Source: Bacillota bacterium
GTDB taxonomy: Bacteria; Bacillota; Bacilli; Tumebacillales; Effusibacillaceae
DNA length: 14,124 nucleotides
Direction of reading: 5' to 3'
NCBI GenBank assembly: GCA_020059765.1
Contig: JAGVBM010000254.1
Location: forward strand, 1-14,124
Part shown: in pieces, positions 1 to 6,776 of the stretch
How the letters are laid out: the number at the start of each line of letters is the position of its first letter
Numbering within the stretch: the first letter of the stretch is position 1
The notes under the pieces: model-generated
Database searches by the model: none
The model's input: the letters and a program-made list of their open reading frames with translations, nothing else
What the model was told of the DNA's origin: nothing
Position numbers and translations under genes: made by a program

Positions 1-320
1 AAACCGCTTCTTGGGGGTGCACCATAAATTATCAATATTGATAAGTGTTTTCCGGTTTTTCCAGAGACCGTATTTTTGTGTCCAAAACCAGTTTATATGT
101 GATTTTCAAGTCAAAATTTAAACGATCATGATGACCGTCATAAAATGAGTCACATAAATCGAAAATTGTTATATAGTGCCAAAGTTTATAAGTTAAATTC
201 GGATGTAGATTAATATTCCATTACAAAATTACGAAATTTTTTACAATTATTCAACAAAAAAATAGAATTCCTCTGTTAGAATGGACTTGTCTTTCATCCT
301 TTCCAACGGAGGTTTAAAGA
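1..320. other. AT-rich intergenic region upstream of the exported protein gene
   Basis: No credible coding region is seen in these 320 bases. The stretch is clearly richer in A+T than the genes. It contains a perfect 16-bp palindrome at 29-44 (TTATCAATATTGATAA), a short dyad at 131-141 (ATGACCGTCAT), and many A and T runs close to the gene. It probably acts as the control region of the gene that starts at 321. What lies further upstream cannot be seen. Confidence 0.6.
277..282 (+). promoter_or_regulatory. Candidate extended -10 element of the exported protein gene
   Basis: The hexamer TAGAAT at 277-282 is preceded by TGT, giving an extended -10 motif (TGnTAGAAT). This would place a transcription start near 289, about 30 nt before the ATG. 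No good -35 lies at the usual 16-18 bp distance; the nearest similar hexamer (TTCAAC, 250-255) is 21 bp away. An extended -10 promoter can work without a strong -35, so the call is reasonable but unproven. Confidence 0.35.
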
Positions 321-2252
321 ATGGCAAATGTAAGAAGTAAACTGCACAAACTGCTTCTCAGCTTGACCTTGGCATTGCCGCTTTCGTTCTCAACCGTACA
401 GACAATTCAACCGGTACAGGCAGAAGGACCGAATGACCCTGCTCCCGAAATCGTTCCTGTGAACGCCAACGGGAAGAAGGTCTTGTTCGATAACACCCAT
501 GGTCAAACGGCTGGAGCAGCCGATTGGGTGATTGACGGAGGGTTTTCCGAATTTGCCAATGGATTGGCCAACAAGGGGTATTATGTCAAGGAACTGCGCA
601 AGTCGACAGCGATTACCTTGCCGGATTTGTCGGGTTATGACGTACTCGTGGTCGGGGAAGCCAATATTCCCTACAAACAATCAGAGCAAGACGCTATGCT
701 GCAGTATGTACAAAACGGCGGCAGCATCTTTTTTGTCGCTGATCACTACAACGCGGACCGGAACAAAAACCGATGGGATGCATCCGAAGTGTTTAATGGC
801 TACCGTCGCGGTGCATGGACCGATCCGGCAAAAGGCATGAGCACCGAGGAAGCCTCTTCGCAAGCGATGCAAAATGTCGTCAGTTCCGACTGGCTCGGGA
901 ACAACTTTGGGATTCGTTTCCGTTATAATGCCATCGGCGATGTTGTGGCTAACAATATCGTCTCTCCTTCCCAATCCTTTGGCATTACGAACGGAGTTTC
1001 TACCGTTGCTATGCATGCCGGATCCACCTTGGCGATTTTGGATCCGAACAAAGCAAAAGGGATTGTCTATTTGCCGTCTACCTCTGCAAGCTGGACATAC
1101 GCTGTGGATCAAGGAGTCTATAATGGAGGCGGGGTAGCAGAAGGGCCATATGCCGCCATTTCCAAAGTCGGATCCGGAAAAGCGGCGTTTATTGGGGATT
1201 CTTCACCGGTTGAAGACGCAACACCGAAATATTTGCGGGAAGAAGACGGAACTGCCAAAAAAACATACGCCGGTTGGTCCGAACAGAACGATGCGACGCT
1301 GCTGGCCAACATGGTGGATTGGTTGGCCCAAAAAGAAACATATACAAGCTTCGACCAAGTAACGGGACTTCAATTGGATTCCCCGACAGCCTTATACAGT
1401 TGGGAACAACCGGCCAATTCTACTGAGCCGCAAACGGAGCCATGGGCGGCGCCGAGCGCAGGTTACAAATGGTGGGATTCGACCACATTCAAACCGGGTT
1501 CGTACGGATATACCACCTCGAATACAGATGCTTACGAACCGAATGACAGTCTGTCTGCCGCTTACGGTCCTATTTCGTCGGGAACCGTTTACAATGGATA
1601 TATCAGTTCGGGCACCGACACCGACTGGTTTAAGTTTAACGTGAATTCAACAGGTACGATCAACCTTTCTCTGACCAATCTGCCGGGGGATTATGACATC
1701 TATCTCTACAATTCGGCAGGCAGTCTGGTTGCTTTTTCCGAGAATGCGGGAACAACGTCAGAATCGGTCAGTTACAACGCCACGTCCACAGGAACTTACT
1801 ATGTCGAAGTTTTCGGATACAACGGTGCGATGAGCACGACGCAAGCCTACGCCATGCAAGCGACGTATCCGACTTCCGGTTCGACAACACTGACCTATTC
1901 CTTCGTGCATCAGGCGCAACTTCCCAATCAAGAAGTGTTTCAGATTCGGGTGGTTGCAGACGGATTAACCCCGAATTCCACGAATACAGGATATAATGTA
2001 GGTATTTATACATCCAACGGCACGCAAGTAGCGAAAGTGCAAAACGCAGACGGAACCTGGCCCTCCAGTTACGGGTACAGTTCGCAATTTACACTTGTGG
2101 CGGACGCCAATGGACATGCGCAAAAAGATCTGACCGTGCAAATCAATCCGAATGTCAGCGGATCGGCCAATTTGCGCCTGCGGCAAAATACTACGGCCAA
2201 ATACACCGAAGCGGTGACAATAGCCAACGTTCCTGCAGAGCCGCTCCCTTAA
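321..2252 (+). CDS. Exported multidomain protein: ThuA/GATase-like domain plus PPC domain
   Basis: This encodes a 643-residue protein. The ATG at 321 follows a GGAGG site (308-312) with 8 nt spacing. Residues 1-35 form a signal peptide: basic start, hydrophobic core, and a VQA-EG cleavage site. Residues about 50-340 resemble the class I glutamine-amidotransferase-like fold (ThuA/DUF4350 type). They open with a VLFDNTHGQ strand-loop, contain a central VLVVGEAN strand and FFVADH, and end with NMVDWLA. Residues from about 403 (DAYEPNDS) to 520 match a bacterial pre-peptidase C-terminal (PPC) beta domain, with DTDWFKF and YDIYLYN motifs. The last 120 residues form a beta-rich domain I cannot name. 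There is no LPXTG sorting signal, S-layer motif or C-terminal membrane helix, so it is probably released or loosely wall-bound. Enzymatic function is unknown; a hydrolase or surface-binding role is a guess. The gene is monocistronic, ending before the terminator at 2323. Confidence 0.85.
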   Translation: MANVRSKLHKLLLSLTLALPLSFSTVQTIQPVQAEGPNDPAPEIVPVNANGKKVLFDNTHGQTAGAADWVIDGGFSEFANGLANKGYYVKELRKSTAITLPDLSGYDVLVVGEANIPYKQSEQDAMLQYVQNGGSIFFVADHYNADRNKNRWDASEVFNGYRRGAWTDPAKGMSTEEASSQAMQNVVSSDWLGNNFGIRFRYNAIGDVVANNIVSPSQSFGITNGVSTVAMHAGSTLAILDPNKAKGIVYLPSTSASWTYAVDQGVYNGGGVAEGPYAAISKVGSGKAAFIGDSSPVEDATPKYLREEDGTAKKTYAGWSEQNDATLLANMVDWLAQKETYTSFDQVTGLQLDSPTALYSWEQPANSTEPQTEPWAAPSAGYKWWDSTTFKPGSYGYTTSNTDAYEPNDSLSAAYGPISSGTVYNGYISSGTDTDWFKFNVNSTGTINLSLTNLPGDYDIYLYNSAGSLVAFSENAGTTSESVSYNATSTGTYYVEVFGYNGAMSTTQAYAMQATYPTSGSTTLTYSFVHQAQLPNQEVFQIRVVADGLTPNSTNTGYNVGIYTSNGTQVAKVQNADGTWPSSYGYSSQFTLVADANGHAQKDLTVQINPNVSGSANLRLRQNTTAKYTEAVTIANVPAEPLP

Positions 2253-2322
2253 CTTTTTTCGGTGCAAGAGGAAATTTTTGCATCTATAACGGAATTGAAA
2301 AATTCCGATCGACTAAAAATTG

Positions 2323-2353
2323 GCCTCGGAGCTATCCGAGGCTTTGGTTTTTT
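2323..2353 (+). terminator. Bidirectional intrinsic terminator
   Basis: An 8-bp GC-rich stem, GCCTCGGA paired with TCCGAGGC around a GCTA loop (2323-2342), is followed by TTTGGTTTTTT on the plus strand. Read on the minus strand, the same hairpin is followed by CCAATTTTTA. It therefore suits both the exported protein gene (ending 2252, +) and the small minus-strand gene whose stop codon is at 2352-2354. Confidence 0.85.
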
Positions 2354-2540
2354 AAGGGAAATTATGACTTGGCTGAACTTTTTTTGCCGTATGGACAGGA
2401 TTGTCTACCGGTATAAAACGAGGACAATACACCACTTCCACATAAGCGGGCTGTTTGCACACAATTTCCCTGCAACGTTTACAACGTTCTGCAGATTCAT
2501 AAACCAACTGTATCTGTTCAGTTTCGATAACCCGGTGCAT
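2352..2540 (-). CDS. Small cysteine-rich protein of unknown function (62 aa)
   Basis: I do not recognise a family. The frame encodes 62 residues on the minus strand, starting at an ATG (2540-2538). A GGGAGG site lies 10 nt upstream, and the TAA stop is directly followed by the bidirectional terminator, which is strong context for a real gene. The protein has a central cluster Cys20-x2-Cys23-x4-Cys28-x10-Cys39, set in a basic ERCKRCREIVC stretch, that could bind zinc. The C-terminal third is rich in Pro, Val and His and ends SHNFP. There is no membrane segment. The frame stays open further upstream, with possible longer starts (for example MELPLF at about 2660), but those lack a well-spaced ribosome binding site and the extension soon becomes antisense to tadA. 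A plus-strand frame over the same DNA has no supporting signals. Confidence 0.5.
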   Translation of the reverse strand: MHRVIETEQIQLVYESAERCKRCREIVCKQPAYVEVVYCPRFIPVDNPVHTAKKVQPSHNFP

Positions 2541-2751
2541 AGCCTGATAACCTCCCGCCCCGTGATACTGGGTAATTCTTGTTTCCCAACGCAATTTCCT
2601 TTTTAGGATGAAAAATAAATCTGCGGTTTTATGATTTTGCACGAACAACGGAAGTTCCATACAGACAAATAGTCCCAAGCGGTTCATTCCTTTCGGTTTT
2701 TGCCTTGCAGCAAGGAATGTGATAACGTTATGCATGCAGAGGAAAGTGGTG

Positions 2752-3219
2752 GTGCAGGAGATGTCACACGAGCGATTTATGAGAGAAGCTTTATATGAAG
2801 CCGAAAAAGCCCTGCAATGGGGGGAAGTGCCGATTGGCGCCGTTGTGGTCTTTGATGGAAAGGTGATTGCCCGGGGACATAACTTGCGAGAAACGTGGAA
2901 AGACCCGACTGCCCATGCGGAACTGATCGCCTTGCGGGAAGCAAGCCGCGTACTCGGGGGATGGCGACTGAACGGATGCAAGCTGTATGTAACGCTTGAG
3001 CCCTGCCCGATGTGCGCGGGAGCCATCTTGTTATCACGTGTCGATGAAGTCATTTTCGGGGCAAAGGAACCAAAATTTGGAGCGGCCGGTTCGATCGTCA
3101 ATTTATTGGAGACAGATCGCTTCAATCATCGACCACAACTTACCTCTGGTATTTTAGAAGAAGAATGTGGTATTATACTTAAGGAGTTTTTCAGGGAACG
3201 CCGCAGGAATAAAGAATGA
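2752..3219 (+). CDS. tadA: tRNA-specific adenosine deaminase TadA
   Basis: This cytoplasmic zinc enzyme converts adenosine 34 to inosine in the anticodon wobble position of tRNA-Arg(ACG), allowing one tRNA to read CGU, CGC and CGA. The 155-residue protein shows the cytidine/deoxycytidylate deaminase fold signature: HAE at residues 55-57 (zinc ligand His and proton-shuttling Glu) and PCPMC with zinc ligands Cys85 and Cys88. It also has the family VPIGAVVV and FNHRP...GILEEEC motifs, and its length is typical. Start choice: AGAGGA at 2738-2743 lies 8 nt before a GTG at 2752. The ATG at 2761 gives a shorter protein but has no SD at proper distance (GGAG directly abuts it), and the GTG at 2719 precedes the SD. 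tadA just upstream of the SRP RNA and dnaX matches the B. subtilis order. Confidence 0.95.
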   Translation: MQEMSHERFMREALYEAEKALQWGEVPIGAVVVFDGKVIARGHNLRETWKDPTAHAELIALREASRVLGGWRLNGCKLYVTLEPCPMCAGAILLSRVDEVIFGAKEPKFGAAGSIVNLLETDRFNHRPQLTSGILEEECGIILKEFFRERRRNKE

Positions 3220-3232
3220 AAAACTCTACTTT

Positions 3233-3323
3233 GGAGAGGTGTCCGAGTTGGTCGAAGGAGCACGACTCGAAATCGTGTAGGCGGGGAACCGTCTCGTGGG
3301 TTCGAATCCCACCCTCTCCGCCA
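3233..3323 (+). tRNA. tRNA-Ser (anticodon CGA)
   Basis: The acceptor arm GGAGAGG (3233-3239) pairs with CCTCTCC (3313-3319), followed by discriminator G and an encoded CCA end. The anticodon stem CACGA/TCGTG encloses the loop CTCGAAA, so the anticodon is CGA (3268-3270), reading UCG. The long variable arm (about 3278-3295) is the class II feature expected of serine tRNAs. The T arm GTGGG-TTCGAAT-CCCAC is perfect. The gene lies 13 nt after the tadA stop and 23 nt before the SRP RNA, with no terminator in between. Confidence 0.97.
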
Positions 3324-3346
3324 TGGATTTGCCCAGTTATCATATT

Positions 3347-3475
3347 GAGAGCCATTAGTTCAGACCGGGTCCTGTGCGACGGAAACTCTCGAACCGTGTC
3401 AGGTCCTGACGGAAGCAGCACTAAGGGAAACTTTTCGTGTGCCGCAGGGGTGCCTGGTCTGGACTAATGGCTTTC
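3347..3475 (+). ncRNA. ffs: Signal recognition particle RNA, small (4.5S-like) type
   Basis: This is the RNA core of the signal recognition particle, which binds Ffh and directs ribosomes making membrane and exported proteins to FtsY. The conserved domain IV is plain: GTCAGGTCC at 3398-3406, GGAAGCAGCA at 3411-3420 and TGTGCCGCAGGGG at 3438-3450. A long terminal helix is formed by 3347-3366 and 3456-3475 (GCCATTAGTTCAGACC against GGTCTGGACTAATGGC with G-U pairs), giving about 129 nt in all. The apical tetraloop is TGAC (3407-3410) closed by C-G, instead of the common GGAA. The tRNA ends only 23 nt before the helix, so there is no room for the 5' Alu domain of the larger B. subtilis scRNA. The ends are estimated from pairing. 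Confidence 0.93.
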
Positions 3476-3484
3476 CCATTCATG

Positions 3485-3509
3485 ACCGCTCTGGCAAAGA
3501 GCGGTTTTT
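3485..3509 (+). terminator. Intrinsic terminator after SRP RNA
   Basis: An 8-bp stem, ACCGCTCT paired with AGAGCGGT around a GGCAA loop, ends in five T residues (3505-3509). It closes the SRP RNA (probably tRNA-SRP RNA) transcript nine bases after the terminal helix and separates it from dnaX. Confidence 0.9.
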
Positions 3510-3585
3510 ATGTAAGGAGATTCTTTTGCTCGATGCTTTGATTATGGTAAGCTTAAGAGAGTATTGTTATTACGGGAGGGATCAC

Positions 3586-5352
3586 ATGTCCTATATTGCC
3601 CTGTACCGTGAATGGCGTCCACAATCGTTTGCGGAAATGGTCGGGCAAGAGCACGTGACCCGAACTTTGCAAAATGCGTTGCGGAATCAACGTCTGGCGC
3701 ATGCGTATCTGTTCTCCGGTCCGCGGGGAACCGGCAAGACGAGTGCAGCAAAGATTCTGTCCAAAACGATCAATTGCGAGAACGGGCCAACGAACGAGCC
3801 GTGCAACGAATGTGCAGCCTGCCGCGGAATTACTCAAGGTTCCATCATGGATGTGGTAGAAATCGACGCAGCTTCAAACCGGGGCGTGGATGAAATTCGG
3901 GATCTTCGGGAACAAGTGAAGTACGCTCCGACTGAAGTTCGGTATAAAGTATATATCGTGGATGAGGTTCACATGCTGACAACGGAAGCTTTCAACGCAC
4001 TGTTGAAAACATTGGAGGAACCTCCGCGCCATGTCGTGTTTATTCTGGCAACGACCGAACCGCACAAGCTGCCCGCCACCATCATTTCACGCTGTCAACG
4101 GTTTGATTTTCGGAGAATTTCGGGGCGGCAAATTGTGGAACGCCTTCAGCACATTGCCAATGAGAAACAGATCGAGGCAGAGGAAGACGCGTTGTGGCTG
4201 ATAGCCAGATCGGCAGAAGGGGGAATGCGTGATGCACTCTCCATTTTCGACCAGGTGATCTCATTTGGAGGTCATAAGGTGTCTGTGGATTCCATTGTGT
4301 CGCTGATTGGCGGATTGAGAGCCGATACATTGGCCTCTCTTGCTCGCTCCATAGCTGAACATGACGTGCAGCAAGTTTTGCACGCCACGGGCAACCTGAT
4401 TGAAGACGGTAAAGACGCAGGACAGATCTTGCATGATTTAACCCTCTACTTTCGAGATTTGCTCATGTACAAAACCGTCCCATCGTTGGAAGAGATCCAG
4501 GATCGAATCCAATATGACAAAAGTTTTCCGCAAGTCGCAGATCTGTTTTCCCCTTCTCAGTTAATCGCCATGATCGAACAGATGACGGAAACTGCGCAAG
4601 AAATGAAGTGGCACAATCAAGTACGGCTGTTGTTGGAGATGCTGCTGGTTCGGTTAGCCAATACACAGGCGGCTGACGTACAAGCGTTGTGGAAACGGCT
4701 GGAAGAATTGGAGCGAAAAGTGGAAACGGGCGTCAACCGACATCATCGCCAGTCGGAACCGACGGGAGTACCTCAAAGCAATCGGGAGGATGCACAGGAA
4801 AATCGGGTCGGGATGAAAAATAACAAAGAAGAGCAGCCAACCCCCTCGGATGCGATTCCTGCAAGCGGGTCCAGACAACAAGAACCCGTTTCTGCTTCTG
4901 TTTCTGCTTCTGCTTCAGCGGGCATGGGATCGGAAACTGCTTCCCCCGGCCGATCGCTTGGCAAGCTGCTCAATAATCCCAATTTGGATCTGTTTGAGAA
5001 AATCACTTCCGGATGGAGCCAAATTCTTGATCAGGTCAAACGCCGCAAAATTACCGCTCAAGCTTGGTTGCTTGACGGTGAAGCGGTGGCGGTGGACAGC
5101 GGAAATGTAATCGTTGCTTTTAAAAATCAGATTCACCGCGATACGGTAATGAAGGCGATTCACAAATCGGTAATCGATGAAGTACTGAGCGAATTTTTGG
5201 AACAACCGGCTGGTCTGGTCGCAATCTTGCAAACGGAATGGAAGCAGTACAAACAACAGGGAGCGGCGGAGTTGGCCAGCACTGTGGACAATGATCTGGT
5301 GGACGAAGTGATTTCGATTTTCGGTCGAGAGATTGTAGACATTGAAGATTGA
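3586..5352 (+). CDS. dnaX: DNA polymerase III subunits gamma/tau (clamp loader ATPase)
   Basis: DnaX is the ATPase of the clamp loader, which opens the beta sliding clamp onto primed DNA and, through its tau C-terminus, ties together polymerase and helicase at the replication fork. The protein has 588 residues. Visible AAA+ motifs are Walker A GPRGTGKT (45-52), Walker B VDEVH (about 125-129) and sensor 1/SRC arginine finger ISRC (167-170). A zinc module comprises Cys64, Cys73, Cys76 and Cys79. Residues to about 365 are the conserved motor and collar, followed by a variable linker (about 385-460) with a Ser-Ala repeat, then a tau-type domain ending VDIED. The ATG at 3586 follows GGGAGGG with 5 nt spacing; the frame stays open to 3439, but that would overlap the SRP RNA. 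I saw no slippery A-run with a stimulating structure like the E. coli frameshift site, so one tau-like product is expected. ebfC follows at once. Confidence 0.97.
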   Translation: MSYIALYREWRPQSFAEMVGQEHVTRTLQNALRNQRLAHAYLFSGPRGTGKTSAAKILSKTINCENGPTNEPCNECAACRGITQGSIMDVVEIDAASNRGVDEIRDLREQVKYAPTEVRYKVYIVDEVHMLTTEAFNALLKTLEEPPRHVVFILATTEPHKLPATIISRCQRFDFRRISGRQIVERLQHIANEKQIEAEEDALWLIARSAEGGMRDALSIFDQVISFGGHKVSVDSIVSLIGGLRADTLASLARSIAEHDVQQVLHATGNLIEDGKDAGQILHDLTLYFRDLLMYKTVPSLEEIQDRIQYDKSFPQVADLFSPSQLIAMIEQMTETAQEMKWHNQVRLLLEMLLVRLANTQAADVQALWKRLEELERKVETGVNRHHRQSEPTGVPQSNREDAQENRVGMKNNKEEQPTPSDAIPASGSRQQEPVSASVSASASAGMGSETASPGRSLGKLLNNPNLDLFEKITSGWSQILDQVKRRKITAQAWLLDGEAVAVDSGNVIVAFKNQIHRDTVMKAIHKSVIDEVLSEFLEQPAGLVAILQTEWKQYKQQGAAELASTVDNDLVDEVISIFGREIVDIED

Positions 5353-5369
5353 AGGAGTGTGCGATACCG

Positions 5370-5675
5370 ATGAAAAACATGAACCAATTAATGAAACAAG
5401 CCAAAAAAATGCAAGAACAGCTGTTGAAAGCGCAAGATGCATTAGGAACCCAAACGGTGGAAGGGACGGCCGGCGGCGGCGTGGTGACAGTTGTAGCTAC
5501 GGGTCATAAAGTGATCCAGTCGATCACGATCAAACCGGAAGCGGTGGATCCGGAAGACGTGGAAATGTTGCAGGACCTGGTGCTGGCTGCTGTCAATGAT
5601 GCATTGAAAAAAGCGGACGAATTGAGCCAAAGCCAACTCGGCAGTCTGACGAAAGGCATGAATCTGCCATTCTAA
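5370..5675 (+). CDS. ebfC: Nucleoid-associated protein, YbaB/EbfC family
   Basis: This encodes a 101-residue DNA-binding protein of the YbaB/EbfC family (YaaK in B. subtilis). Family members form tweezer-like dimers that coat DNA and are almost always encoded between dnaX and recR, as here. The N-terminal third is a Gln/Lys/Met-rich coiled helix (MNQLMKQAKKMQEQ). The conserved core has EGTAGGGVV, the VDPEDVEMLQDLV helix, and a C-terminal LTKGMNLPF tail. AAGGAG at 5352-5357 overlaps the dnaX stop and precedes the ATG at 5370 by 12 nt, a rather long gap. A TTG at 5349 overlapping that stop, or the ATG at 5379, are weaker alternatives. The tight spacing indicates co-transcription and probably coupled translation with dnaX. 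Confidence 0.95.
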   Translation: MKNMNQLMKQAKKMQEQLLKAQDALGTQTVEGTAGGGVVTVVATGHKVIQSITIKPEAVDPEDVEMLQDLVLAAVNDALKKADELSQSQLGSLTKGMNLPF

Positions 5676-5699
5676 ACATGGAAATCGAGGAGAAACCGC

Positions 5700-6305
5700 A
5701 TGTTGTACTACCCGCAGCCGATCGCTGATTTGATTGACGGATTTATGCTTCTGCCGGGTATCGGCCCCAAAACTGCACAACGCCTCGCATTTCATGTCTT
5801 GAACATGAACGAGGAAGATGTAATGAACTTTGCCAAAGCATTGGTGAACGCAAAGCGTCATCTTCACTATTGTTCACGCTGCTGCAACATTACCGATACG
5901 GATCCGTGCAGGGTTTGCAGTGATTCCTCACGCAACCAAGAACTGATCTGCGTGGTGCAGGACGCCAAGGACGTAGTCGCCATGGAGAAGATGAGAGATT
6001 ATAACGGCCTGTATCATGTGCTGCAAGGGGCAATTTCTCCGATGGAGGGAATCGGGCCAGACCAGATTCGGATTCCGGAATTGCTTCGCCGCTTGCAAGA
6101 TACCGATACAGCCGTAAACGAATTGATTCTTGCCACGAATCCGAATGTAGAAGGCGAAGCGACGGCGATGTACATCTCACGTTTGATCAAACCGACGGGT
6201 ATCAAAGTCACCCGGATCGCCCACGGATTGCCGGTTGGCGGCGACTTGGAATATGCGGACGAAGTCACGTTGTCAAAAGCTTTGGAAGGCCGCCGCGAGA
6301 TATAA
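5700..6305 (+). CDS. recR: Recombination mediator protein RecR
   Basis: RecR (201 residues) works with RecO and RecF to load RecA on SSB-covered single-stranded DNA during gap repair. The domains follow the usual order: a helix-hairpin-helix with LPGIGPKTAQRLA (about 18-30); a zinc finger with Cys58, Cys61, Cys70 and Cys73 (CSRC...CRVC); a Toprim domain from about residue 82 (ICVVQDAKDV, then ATNPNVEGEATA near 145-156); and the C-terminal Walker-B-like tail with HGLPVGGDLEYADEVTL. GAGGAGAAA precedes the ATG with good spacing. It sits 24 nt after ebfC in the dnaX-ebfC-recR unit, and length and motifs are normal. Confidence 0.98.
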   Translation: MLYYPQPIADLIDGFMLLPGIGPKTAQRLAFHVLNMNEEDVMNFAKALVNAKRHLHYCSRCCNITDTDPCRVCSDSSRNQELICVVQDAKDVVAMEKMRDYNGLYHVLQGAISPMEGIGPDQIRIPELLRRLQDTDTAVNELILATNPNVEGEATAMYISRLIKPTGIKVTRIAHGLPVGGDLEYADEVTLSKALEGRREI

Positions 6306-6405
6306 TCTTCTTCTAATACCCGAGATTTTCTGGAATAGTTTCGCGTGTTCCCGCTTATACTCTAGTAATTCTTACTTTCTAGAATGCTAGGGGGAGATGA
6401 GATTT

Positions 6406-6681
6406 ATGAGCGGGGCAAAGAAAATATGGGAGAAATGGGTCGGGTTAAGCCAAGCCAAGCCTCTCGAACCAACGGAAGAACAAAAATTCTTGGCCGAACT
6501 GGAGAAAGCCCAAACTGAATGGCAATTCGCTCAAGAGCGAATCAATCAGCTTACCCATCCGGAATTGATCGATCATGCGATTTTTGTTTTGGAAGCAGCA
6601 GAAAAAAAGTACGGCTATTATTTGCGAAAAGCCAGAGAAAGAGGGATTCGGATCGAGATTCCGTACCCGAAAGTCATGTAG
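6406..6681 (+). CDS. yaaL: YaaL/DUF2508 family protein
   Basis: This is a small soluble protein (91 residues) of the DUF2508 family, known in B. subtilis as YaaL and found after recR; its function is unknown. It is mostly helical and charged, with FLAELEKAQTEWQFAQERINQLTHPELIDHA-type heptad patterning, split here as FLAELEKAQTEW and HPELIDHAIF, and a C-terminal AEKKYGYYLRKARERGI segment. Start choice: AGGGGGAG at 6389-6396 suits the ATG at 6406, while the in-frame ATG at 6397 directly abuts it. A gap of about 100 nt separates it from recR. A terminator directly after the gene ends this cluster, which in B. subtilis would continue into bofA. Confidence 0.85.
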   Translation: MSGAKKIWEKWVGLSQAKPLEPTEEQKFLAELEKAQTEWQFAQERINQLTHPELIDHAIFVLEAAEKKYGYYLRKARERGIRIEIPYPKVM

Positions 6682-6687
6682 GATTAG

Positions 6688-6712
6688 GATGCTCCTCGGG
6701 GGCATCTTTTTT
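6688..6712 (+). terminator. Intrinsic terminator after yaaL
   Basis: An 8-bp stem with one G-T pair, GATGCTCC against GGGGCATC around a three-base loop (6688-6706), is followed by six T residues (6707-6712). It lies 6 nt after the yaaL stop and separates the repair cluster from the oxidoreductase genes. Confidence 0.88.
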
Positions 6713-6746
6713 ATACCGATTTGTGGCGAAATCCCGAAGAATATTG

Positions 6747-6767
6747 AATTCTTATGATAATTCTTAT
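6747..6767 (+). promoter_or_regulatory. Direct repeat just upstream of the oxidoreductase promoter
   Basis: The 9-mer AATTCTTAT occurs at 6747-6755 and again at 6759-6767, a 12-bp period. The pair ends ten bases before the candidate -35 at 6777, where activators often bind. The regulator is not known. Confidence 0.35.
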
Positions 6768-6776
6768 CTGTAACTG

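Noticed and set aside
2262..2606. Plus-strand open frame of 114 codons between the exported protein gene and tadA
   Set aside because: It starts inside the region of the terminator, runs through the hairpin, lacks a ribosome binding site, and is opposite the better supported small minus-strand gene.
2541..3125. Extension of the minus-strand Cys-rich frame back to 3125 (257 codons)
   Set aside because: Most of the extension is antisense to tadA and low-complexity in composition, and there is no suitably spaced ribosome binding site for the upstream starts; only the last 62 codons are kept.
3439..3585. Upstream extension of dnaX to 3439
   Set aside because: It would begin within the SRP RNA and pass through its terminator; the ATG at 3586 has an ideal GGGAGGG site and matches the conserved DnaX N-terminus.
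4700..4920. Programmed frameshift in dnaX producing a short gamma form
   Set aside because: Short A-runs are present, but no in-phase A-AAA-AAG type slippery heptamer with a nearby stop and stimulator was seen, so there is no support for it.
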